The translations under genes were made by a program, and so were the position numbers. The notes under the pieces were generated by a model that ran no database searches, was not told the origin of the DNA, and saw only the letters and a program-made list of their open reading frames with translations. Below are positions 34,071 through 64,000 of a DNA stretch of 64,000 nt, in pieces. Every line of letters starts with the position of its first letter. Within the stretch, counting starts at the first letter, position 1. The stretch is from positions 404,279 through 468,278 of the forward strand of contig CH002967.1 in the NCBI GenBank assembly GCA_000149265.1, in the 5' to 3' direction. Source of the stretch: Ciona savignyi. Its lineage: Eukaryota > Chordata > Ascidiacea > Phlebobranchia > Cionidae.

Positions 34071-34565
34071 CTAATATATCCTATTTGCGAGAATTAAAGT
34101 ACAGCCATTATACAATTCCTTATTCGGCATGAAAAATTATTGATGTTATATATTACAATCTAGTTTCTAGATTCATAGAAACCATCACGATTTTTAATGT
34201 GGCTAGAATTGTTTAAACATACGTATGTCTATGACTACACAATGCAAATCGGCTCCTAGAACCGATTTTCGAATTTGCATATAAACAGTCTCGAACAAAA
34301 CACGCTGTCGCCTTTGTGATTGGTCTGTTCACGAGATTGATAATCGGTATTGTGACACCGTGATCTGGGCAGGTGATGACGGTTCGTGATAATTGTTTTA
34401 TAGACATTTCTGTGACGTAACAATGTGAAACGCCATAGAACTACTGGACAACGGGAATTTTCGGCAAATAATTTTGTACGAATTAGAATGATGTAGGGTT
34501 TAGAAATAAATAGTTATAGGGGTTATATTTAAAACGAAAATTCCCTAGCTTGCAAAGTACCAATT

Positions 34566-34860
34566 AGGATAGGATACGATATTCATGTTTATCCCCGTGA
34601 ATGGGAAAACCAAGCGGGTTAACACATGGGCAATCGTCAGATCACCTCGCGTCCATCGTCGGGTTACCGAAGCTATTGCAGTGTGTTGTATATGATACAC
34701 ACGTTCTTTTGAATTTGGTAGAACCCTTATTCCGCTGGGTTTAGCCAATGTCCGTAAAGTGTCTTGCCCAAGGACACAACCAACTTACTAGCGACCAGTT
34801 TCGCACCTGCAACCTTTCGATTGAAAGGCGACGCACTTAACCGCTAGACCACCGGCCGGA
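34566..34860 (-). mobile_element. SINE family A, full length, reversed
   Basis: Tail AGGATAGGATACGATATTCA at the low end; the head ends in CCGCTAGACCACCGGCCGG. The high end directly abuts the tRNA-like array at 34862. Confidence 0.85.
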
Positions 34861-34861
34861 T

Positions 34862-35160
34862 TATTGGTGGCTAAATGATTAATGCGACCGATTTGCATAC
34901 AGCATATGTGGCCGACTGGCTGGCGCGACCAATTCATAGACAGTATGTGTAGTCGAAGGTAAGCGCTACCGATTAATATATCCAGTATGCGTAGACAAAT
35001 GGTTAAGAAGACCATTACATATTTACAGCATGTGTGCGATTGGTTAACGCCGCCGATGCACCTACAACATATTTAGCCAAAAGATTAGCACGACCAATAC
35101 ATATACAGCACGTGTGGCCGATTGGTTAATGCGACCGATTCACACACACATTCTTACACA
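34862..35160 (+). repeat. Degenerate array of SINE B-type tRNA-like heads
   Basis: Six or so units of about 40-65 bp around GTGGCCGATTGGTTAATGCG, ACCGATTCATAT and ACAGCATGTGT. Good copies are near 34905, 35035 and 35115. Each unit holds an A-box-like element but no B-box region. Confidence 0.7.
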
Positions 35161-35799
35161 GTACGCAATTTACATACCAACGCATTGGCCAGGGCGTTTT
35201 CGAAACTTGGACTGGTAATTATAATTGCTGTATATTACAGTTCACAAAGTGTGTCAGAGTGGTTCGCCAGGTTATACGGTTACCATCGCTTACCATTGCT
35301 ACACAGGAATTACTAAATGTGAGACGATCCAGTTTCCGCTCGTGTTATATTGGCTCGGGACTGGTTTAAACCCTCTTTTCTATAATTACAAGCATATGTT
35401 TAAATCTAATTTTATTTAATAAAATTATATACGGAATTGGTAATAAAGCATGTTCAGTTAAACACTAAATGTAATTTAAATAGAAAACGTTTTTAATTTA
35501 ATAGCTCAACGAAATGTTGATTATCCAAGTTACTCTTTAGCGCCCCTTGCCGAATTGTTTTTTTATAAAGCCAAATTTTTGAATTTTTTTAGATATTGCA
35601 ATATTTATATTGTAATCCCTTACAACCCTTTATTATATATTGGTTTAATATTTTCCCTCGTTTACTCACTAAAAAGCTTGTAGCCTTAAAACAAGATGTG
35701 TTTTCCAATACATTTTGTTCAAGACCATCTCTCAACCATAGTGAATTATATTGTCTCTTATTCCGACTGAATTGCTTTGTGTGTAAATCTCATTATCCT

Positions 35800-36030
35800 A
35801 CCGGTTAGTCTGGTGGTTTAGTGCGACGCCTTTTAACCGAAAGGTTTCTGGTTCGAAACTAGTCGCTAGCTAATCGACTGCGTCCATGGGCAAGGCACTT
35901 AACGGACATTGCCTGAACCCAGCGGATTAATGGGTTGTACTTAATGGGTGATAAATGGGTTGTAATTAAAGGAACGTGTTTATCAAACACAACATTCTAC
36001 AGTAGCTCTGGTAATATCCTAACCTATCCG
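35800..36030 (+). mobile_element. SINE family A, full head, shortened body
   Basis: Head CCGGTTAGTCTGGTGGTTTA. The body is interrupted by a small duplication (TTAATGGG, TAAATGGG), and the tail follows directly after GTAGCTCTGGTAATATCC. Confidence 0.8.
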
Positions 36031-36200
36031 GTCTGAGGGGTTCAGATTAAAAACTGGTTGCTAATTAGTTGGATTTGTCCTTGAAAATGTACTTGGCGGA
36101 CATTTTGCGAATCTGGTGGAGTGATGGGTTGTACTAAATTAAATGGTGGGTGGGAAGTGATTTAAAGATTGCCCGTACAACCCGTTACGTTTTCTAATTA
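36031..36200 (+). mobile_element. SINE family A, strongly diverged, adjacent to previous copy
   Basis: AACTGGTTGCTAATTAGTTG, GTGATGGGTTGTACTAAATT and GATTGCCCGTACAACCC, in family order. Confidence 0.55.
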
Positions 36201-36548
36201 CTTTTGTTATTAAATTTTGAAAACATTTATTCATTCAAAATGTAGTATCGTGAGCCAGCTTATTAGCTGAGACAAATTAACTCTCCTACTAGTAAACTTG
36301 TGTGTGGACCCGTTAAATACGAAATGTCCCAAGATATTTATTTCTATCTATAGCGCCGCTTAACGGACTATTTTTAAGTTCTCGTGATCAGCTGACTTTG
36401 TTTTTATTTTACAATACAATTTAAAAGAAACAGAGTTTTAAAAAATACATATAGTTTATTGTTTAAAATAAGTTAAATACTCAAAAAAATAGGAAGTGAA
36501 ATATTATTGCAATCGTAGCCTACGTAGTTAGGTTGCTAGTTGTATAAA

Positions 36549-43149
<6,601 letters not shown>

Positions 43150-43604
43150 TTCTCGAGAAAACTGCGTTTTAAAAGGCGAATGGTACACACTTTGCACATT
43201 ACTTTCTGAGAATTTTGATCCGCTGTTTTACCTGTAATCAAGCTTTAATCCACTGGGTACGTAACATATCAAATTGTACAATGACAGAACTCTATTCAGG
43301 CTCATACCTCACGCAATTATTAGAAATATGATTCTCTATTTCTCATTCTTAGAAAACTACTTAAACCAGGTCAATATGTTTAACAATGCGCTACTATGCG
43401 AAGTCTATTTCAAAGTTAACTGTTAAACTTATGCACACTACTGCTACCTGTACAGTTCATGGTACATTGCAAACATTTGATATTTATAATATGTTACTTT
43501 CACGTTGCTAACTAAGCATCGTTTTTGAAATTTCATTGTACAGTGTTTGATTTGTATTTTTGTTTAAATGTTCCATCACGCAAAGCCATGCTTTATTGTA
43601 TGCG
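43150..43604. other. Presumed 3' UTR and flank of Rab4
   Basis: No canonical AATAAA is seen within the first few hundred bases after the stop. An ATTAAA lies in the SINE at 43605-43772, and AATAAA is at 43941. The 3' end is therefore undecided. Confidence 0.35.
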
Positions 43605-43772
43605 AACCCAGTGAAATGATGGGTTCTACCAAATTAAAGGAACGTCTTGAATAATATACAACACACTGCAATAGCTTAAATAACTCGACGGTGGGCGCGA
43701 GGTGATCTGACGATTGCCTGTGTGTTAACTCGTTTTCCCATTCACGGGGATAAACATGAATTTCCTATTCTA
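43605..43772 (+). mobile_element. SINE family A, 5'-truncated
   Basis: Starts at GAACCCAGTGAAATGATGGG; the tail is ATTTCCTATTC. It lies 456 bp after the Rab4 stop codon. Confidence 0.8.
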
Positions 43773-44044
43773 CACACACGGTACCAACAAACCAAATATC
43801 ATTAACTCGCAATCTAGTTCAGTTATCATATCATTGCATTACGCTTTCACCTTTGCTTAGCTGTATGCTTTAAACCAGCTGCAAATTTGTCATTTGTATC
43901 TCGGACTAGCTGCTTAGTACACGTTTCCCAAACCCAATGGAATAAACGACAAAAACATAGCAATGTTTTCTTAAAATTCAACGCACATTGCAATAGCGAC
44001 TTTGTGGGACTTAATCTGATGATTGCGCAGCTAATAATGAACCC

Positions 44045-44140
44045 TCGTTCTTATAACCCGACGGTGGGGGTATCTGACGTTTGTTAAACACCCATTACGT
44101 TTTCCCATTCACGGGAATAGGCCTAAATATCCTTACCTAG
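44045..44140 (+). mobile_element. SINE family A tail fragment
   Basis: ACCCGACGGTGGGGGTATCT, then TTTTCCCATTCACGGGAATA and AATATCCTTACC. Confidence 0.6.
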
Positions 44141-44583
44141 GGGTGAACAGGTTTCTATTCATTTCCCTTCTGTACCTCACCACAGTAGCTCTACGGTTAT
44201 CTTTACACAAATTGTTATTATGTTCAAAGGTGTTGTAACCAATTTTAAAATGTGTTATAAAACTTCAAATAACGCAGTCCAGCAGGTTAAAATGCATATG
44301 ATTCAAAAAAGTCAATGATTAAATAGTCACCAAAACATAAACTAAACGATGTTATGAAAATTGTATAATTAACGTTTGAATAATTTCTTTTTCCAACATT
44401 ATTCAAAGCATGGTCGTTCTAGTTATTTAGTTCCATGTCATACACCCCCGTGCAATAGCTTGTATGTGTTGTACTTGCATTACGTGCTATTCTGGTGTTC
44501 TATCTATGTAACCATCGATCTGTGCTATACATTTGTTCATAATATATTAACACAATGTACTATGGTTTCAACTTGACTGTGAG

Positions 44584-44836
44584 CAGGATAGGATATTCAT
44601 GTTTATCCCCTTGAATGGGAAAACCAAGGGGGTTAACACACCCACTGTCGGGTTATCGGAGCTATTGCAGTGTGCTTTGTAGACACGCACGTTCCTTCAA
44701 ATTGGTAGAACCCATTAATCCGCTGTGTTCAGGCAATGTCCGTAAAGTGCCTTGCCCAAGGACACAACCTTCTAGCTAGCGACCAGTTTCGTACCTTCAA
44801 CCTTTTGATTAAAAGGCGATGCACTTAACCACCGGA
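44584..44836 (-). mobile_element. SINE family A, nearly full length, reversed
   Basis: Tail AGGATAGGATATTCATG; the head ends ACTTAACCACCGGAC. About 35 bp of body around the GATCTGACGATTGCC block is missing. Confidence 0.85.
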
Positions 44837-44904
44837 CACGAGGTTGTCCTAATATCCGTTGTTACCGCGTCTTTCAGTCGGTTGAAAAGTTAGTTTTATT
44901 TGTA

Positions 44905-45176
44905 TGGCCGAATGGCTTGGTGGGTTAGTGCATCGACTTTCAACCAAAAGGTTGTGAGTTCGAAATTGGTGATTATAGTCAGTGGTGTCCTTGGCAAGTC
45001 ATTTAACTATCATAGCCTGAGCCCATTTAATTATTGATTGTGCCAACACTTAAAAAACGTCTAAATCATATATAACACACTGCAATAACTCTGGTAATCC
45101 GACAGTGGGAGCGTGATAATCTTACCGCTACCAGAGTTATAACTTGCGTTTTTCCAATCACGGGAATAATACCCTA
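44905..45176 (+). mobile_element. SINE family A, diverged
   Basis: Head GGCCGAATGGCTTGGTGGGT with B-box-like GTTGTGAGTTCGAAATTGG; ends CACGGGAATAATACCC. It faces the copy at 44584-44836 head to head. Confidence 0.75.
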
Positions 45177-45469
45177 CTTTTTATGTTAAAAATAGCTGGT
45201 ATCGGTTTCTGTTAAATGTATGGTGCAGAAAGGGACATTTATGTTAAATTCAAAAGAAAACCGATCCTGCGTTTAAATCCTTTCACCTGCTACTAGTAAT
45301 TATTCAGCCACAAAAATAAGGTGTCGTTTATAATACTTTAAGATATATATTATTAAGGATATATCGTTTAATTGGTATAGGCTAAACAGCGTTAGCGGCT
45401 GCAGATAGCCAAAAGGTGGTGTCCTTTTGCAAGGAACTTAACACACATTATCTGAAACCGGTGGATTAG

Positions 45470-45605
45470 TGTACGGTCGTTCGGCCGAATGGTTAACGCT
45501 ACCGATAGATGTTGACCCCGTTTATAAGAACGGGTTAAATGGCGAGCCAAAACTTTGGTTTGAAACCTGGCTCGGGAAAATAAATATAAAACTCGATGGA
45601 TTAAT
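45470..45605 (+). mobile_element. SINE family B copy
   Basis: GTTCGGCCGAATGGTTAACG, then GGCGAGCCAAAACTTTGG, TTTGAAACCTGGCTCGGG and AAAATAAATATAAAA. Confidence 0.65.
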
Positions 45606-45654
45606 GGGTTTTAGTTTTATTTTTTTCCACGATGAAAACACAAAGCACTTCCTT

Positions 45655-45780
45655 TGATAATAATTCGGGAAACGGCAAAACGACAGTCGTTAAAACACAT
45701 ATAAAAACCAATGAATTATGTACGTTCGGTGTATTTAGACGTGCAGGTCGCCAAACCTATCCGGTAACTTAACGGTGGGG
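45655..45780 (+). repeat. Dispersed repeat family C copy
   Basis: GGGAAACGGCAAAACGACAG, TCGTTAAAACACATATAAAA and GGTCGCCAAACCTATCCGG. Confidence 0.55.
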
Positions 45781-45957
45781 GCAAGGTAAGCTGGTAATTG
45801 CTGGCGTGATGACTCCGAAGCTATTTGATCCGTTCTTTTCCGTGGGTGGGGTAACGCATTTGGCGTTCAGCAGTAATAATCGTCAGATTATGTTGTACCA
45901 ATGGTATGGTTTGAGCAAGAATGGTAGCAATATCCTTTTATACAACACATTAAGAAC

Positions 45958-46260
45958 GACATGTTAGTCTTGTCCGAAAGACCGAAGGGTTTGTTAGTCT
46001 TGTCCTTTCAGCCGAAGGGTTGCAGATACGAATCTGCTTGCTAGCTAGTCGGTTTTGTCCTTGGAAAAGGCACTTAACAAACATTGCCTGAACCCAGCGG
46101 ATTAATGGGTTCTACTTAATTAAAGGAACGTGTAAATCATATACAATACATTGCAATAGCTCCGGTAACCCGACGATGGGCGCGAGGTGATCTGACGATT
46201 GCTCGTGTGTTAACCCCCTTGGTTTTCCCCCTTACGTGGATAACCATGAATACCCTATAG
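45958..46260 (+). mobile_element. SINE family A, full length with duplicated head segment
   Basis: The head block TTAGTCTTGTCC plus AGCCGAAGGGTT is partly repeated (45963-46020). The B-box, body and GAATACCCTATAGG tail follow. Confidence 0.8.
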
Positions 46261-47615
46261 GTTATACATAACATATTATGTTATACCGCGTCCTTGTTCT
46301 GTAGGGATGATATTGTTTCCAGTTAATGTGTCCAATTTAAATCACGGAATATGCAATTCCAACTGAAGACAAGTCATTCAAAATTATGCAAAGCCCAGTG
46401 CTTTGATTGTGCATCTGCTTGCGAAAAAAAAGTGTCGATGTACTAACTAAGGGGTATGGGCTCAAAATTTTTAGGTAGCCTAACATTTTGCAGGGTTTTA
46501 AGTTTAGGTTGCAGATCCTAGCTTCAATTTTAAATCGTGACAAAATCTAAGACTTTTTATGTTAGGATTTTGAGTGACAGTCGTTTTTGTAAGTTTAGTT
46601 TGCATTGGAGAGAGTGGGAGAATAATTAGTTGAACTTCTCCTACTGCGGAGTATCTACAATAAAACAAACAAAACTAGCGAATCTGTTTAACTAAGCGCA
46701 ATTTGGATTGGTGGGTATCAAACACTGAAGCGATTACGAACCACTTATTACAAGACAATTGGATTGTGACGTTGCAAATTTAAAAGGATGCAGGTTCTTT
46801 CCAAGTGTTTGCTCAGGCAGGTGGCGGTCTTCAGCTGTATTGTTACGTCACAGTCGGATTTATTTGCATTGAAAGCACAGCGTGGGATAGTTGTTAGTAT
46901 TTCCGTTGATATAAATCGCGATTATTGTCCTAACTCGATTAATCCTTAAAATTACACGTGGATCTGTCAAAGACATAGCTAGTGTGCGGCAGCCTACATA
47001 TACATCCATTTATTGCATAAAACATAAATTAATTATAATTGGGATTTGGTGATAAATGTCAGCTAGATGGTTGCCAATTTTGTTAAGCTTGTGGAACACT
47101 AGTTACCGAAGATACATAGTTTGCATAACCCTGCTAAACCCACAACAGAATTTTTAAGGTGCTGTATCCCATTCTAAAAACGCAGTTATACGTTAAAATA
47201 CAAAATAAATGCGAAACTGATAGTTGATTGTCACACTTAGGTGGAATACTTTTTTTACCCGGACTAAATATAGAATCCATGATGGGTCCGGTGCTAAGTT
47301 CGTTTTTTTTATCAAGCGGTGTACGTTTCGGGGGCAACACTAAAAGGAGGGAATCTATGGCACTCCCTGAGGGAATCATTGGCTTAATCGGTAAAAAACG
47401 TCGGCGGTTTGCAAGCATCCGAGAGGTTGTATGATCGAATCATCAGGCGTCTGGATGTTTGTATTAATGGGCAAACTGTAAAGATTTTATCTGAGCCCAG
47501 TGAATTTATGGGTTGCACTAAAACTAATAGAACGTATTAAGCATTGATAAAACACTACCATATAGCTTCGTGTAACCCAAAATTGGGGGGTAATGAATGT
47601 GGTTCCACGACATCT
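46261..47615. other. Intergenic region, no gene recognised
   Basis: No coding exon is recognised. It has TTACGTCA at 46843-46850, a MITE-like terminus CAACACTAAAAGGAGGGAA at about 47336, and a worn SINE A piece at about 47485-47600. Confidence 0.5.
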
Positions 47616-47865
47616 GAACCATTTACAACTGAACCCCTTTACAACTGAACCCCCTTTAACTGAACCCCTTTTAACTGAACCCCTTTTAACTGAACCCCTT
47701 TCAATTGAACCCCTTTACAACTGAACCCCTTTCAACTAAACCCCTTTCAACTAAACCCCTTTCAACTGAAACCCTTAGAACTGAACCTCTTACAACTGCA
47801 GTCCTTTTTAACTGAACCCCTTACAACTGAACCTCTTACAACTGAACACCTTTTAACTTATCCAT
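47616..47865 (+). repeat. Minisatellite, left arm of an inverted pair
   Basis: About 15 imperfect units of AACTGAACCCCTTT or AACTGAACCCCTTACAACTG, 14-17 bp each. The reverse complement of the same unit forms the array at 48095-48286. Confidence 0.9.
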
Positions 47866-48094
47866 TTAACAACTGAAGCATCTACATCAACATATTAGGC
47901 CGCACAGACATAATTTATTAATCCTTTCTTTAACTGTCAATACAGTTTAATGAATTGTATACTGCCGTTTAAATGTGGTTCATCCAAAGAGTTGTAACAT
48001 TTTTTATACTGATGATGGAAACAAACTTATAGAACGTCAAATTTTATCAGTATTCAATTTAGGACATGACGACGTCATCGGGTTAAGTTTTTCA

Positions 48095-48286
48095 AGGGTT
48101 CAGTTGTAAGGGTTCAGTTGTAGGGGTTCAGTTGTAAGGGGTTCAGTGGTAAGGGGTTCTGTTGTAGGGGTTCAGTTGTAAGAGGCTCAGTTGTGAAAGG
48201 GTTCAGTTGTAAGGGGTTCAGTTGTAGGGGTTCAGTTGAAAGGGGTTCAGTTGTAAGGGGTTCGGTTGTAAGGGGTTCAGTTGACT
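48095..48286 (-). repeat. Minisatellite, right arm of an inverted pair
   Basis: About 12 units of GGGGTTCAGTTGTAA, the reverse complement of the left array, after a spacer of about 230 bp with unrelated sequence. Confidence 0.9.
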
Positions 48287-48329
48287 GGTCACCAATGAAA
48301 TTAATAAAATAAGATAACGCCCCCTTACG

Positions 48330-48403
48330 TGTTTGTCCGACGATTGTTCTTGTAATACCTTTGTTTTCCCTTTCACGGGATAAAATATGAATATCCTATC
48401 CTA
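48330..48403 (+). mobile_element. SINE family A tail fragment
   Basis: TCCGACGATTGTTCTTGTAA to ATGAATATCCTATCCTAAC. Confidence 0.6.
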
Positions 48404-49272
48404 ACATGGTATCTATAGTCTTTGTGATTTTTATATTGCCGTTAGATGGAGCTAAAGAGGTCTGTGACTGTGATATTGATATCCAGAAAATGAAAATGGC
48501 CGAATATTTTAAAAACCTATGTGTTTTTTTATTTTTTATAATTCTTTGCGGCGCTTCAATTTGAAACAATTGTTTTTCTTATTAAGACCGCATTTTATTC
48601 ACATTTTATGAATATTTGGTCCGACATATTTTGAATTTAATTTTCACGGTACGCCTCCCAAGAGAATTTCTTATTTTTTGTTTTCGAATTAATTCTCATT
48701 TCCAATAACCGGAAAATTTAACATTTTGGCGTACAAGTTTTTCATATGTTTTAAATTCTAAAACACGTCAATGGCGTATAAACCAAAAACAATAGCAATT
48801 TAGGCGCCATAGTAATGTTTATTTTGAAACGAACAATACCTTTATTTATTCGCTCATTAAACGCTAAATAAACCCAACTGTGGTAATTGTGAGGAAACAA
48901 AGGGCTAACAAATTCGCCGCAGCAATCAGAGCGGCAGAAAAAGGCAAATAGTGACGCCATAAAGGCCTCTATTCCATCGCCAGACGTTTTACAACAGAAG
49001 CTCCGATTGTTAGTCGGCGTCAGACGCGTGGTTAGTAGATACGGATTATTTGAAGTCAAAGTCTGTTGGCTGATTTAAGTTCACCGATTCCAGGCAGTTT
49101 ATAAGTGTGAAATTCCAGATTGAGTATTCTCTTGTATTCTAGATTCCCAGATCTTGAAGTGCAGTTTTATATTTATCACAAAAGTCTTACATTTATATTC
49201 AAAATTCCAGATTTAGTACCCTCTTGCATTTTCATCTATCGGAGTAAAATAATCGTCGTTCACCACCGTTTA
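48404..49272. other. Upstream flank of TRIM9/67, no separate gene recognised
   Basis: AT-rich. An open frame on the - strand near 48751-49059 has no recognisable domain. It probably includes promoter and 5' UTR of the + strand gene starting at 49305. Confidence 0.45.
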
Positions 49273-49280
49273 TGACGTCA
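49273..49280. promoter_or_regulatory. CRE/ATF octamer just before the TRIM9/67 start codon
   Basis: TGACGTCA ends 25 bp before the ATG at 49305. It may be a core-promoter CRE if transcription starts close to the ATG, or it may lie in the 5' UTR. No start-site evidence is available. Confidence 0.4.
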
Positions 49281-49301
49281 TACTTAACATTGTGGATGTA
49301 A

Positions 49302-64000
<14,699 letters not shown>

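Noticed and set aside
47228..47434. 68-residue + strand frame upstream of the minisatellite
   Set aside because: It includes a MITE-like terminus and has no domain or splice support.
47616..48286. CRISPR-like array
   Set aside because: Units are contiguous, 14-17 bp and imperfect, without unique spacers, and the genome is animal.

Overview
This window is animal nuclear DNA. It is AT-rich, with interrupted genes, short exons, GT..AG introns, a canonical tRNA gene, many tRNA-derived SINEs and two 100-N scaffold gaps. Gene content and repeat style point to an ascidian tunicate, most likely Ciona. That is an inference; no marker in the window names the species.

Five protein-coding genes and one tRNA gene were reconstructed by joining exons at GT/AG sites with consistent reading phase. 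In order: (1) + strand, the 3' two-thirds of an SLC29 equilibrative nucleoside transporter (1824-8749; its 5' end lies before the window). (2) - strand, a complete EFCAB2/DRC8 EF-hand protein of the ciliary nexin-dynein regulatory complex (12872-9718, 162 aa). (3) - strand, a complete 13-exon secreted trypsin-like protease with three trefoil (P) domains and a Thr-rich linker (24865-14355, 620 aa). (4) - strand, tRNA-Pro(TGG) at 32090-32161. (5) + strand, a complete Rab4 GTPase (36549-43149, 216 aa). (6) + strand, the 5' part of a TRIM9/TRIM67 RBCC E3 ligase (49305-63506, continuing past the window). The genes have unrelated roles (nucleoside uptake, cilia, extracellular proteolysis, endosome recycling, ubiquitin/cytoskeleton), and I see no operon.

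Much of the rest is repeats. SINE family A (about 290 bp) has a tRNA-like head and an (ATCCT)n tail and occurs about 30 times, counting fragments. SINE family B has a tRNA-Ser/Leu-like head and clusters inside the protease gene. There are also two copies of a MITE, a tandem pair of a second inverted-repeat element in Rab4 intron 1, and several minisatellites.

The observations most worth a second look are these. Tandem repeats in the protease gene duplicate its own splice donor (intron 7) and splice acceptors (introns 8 and 11). A minisatellite occurs in two opposing arrays at 47.6-48.3 kb. A degenerate array of tRNA-like heads lies at 34.86-35.16 kb. CRE/ATF-type octamers (TGACGTCA, TTACGTCA) cluster at 22.4-34.5 kb and 46.8-62 kb, and their clusters include two long stretches without SINE A. 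I found no convincing new multi-gene system.
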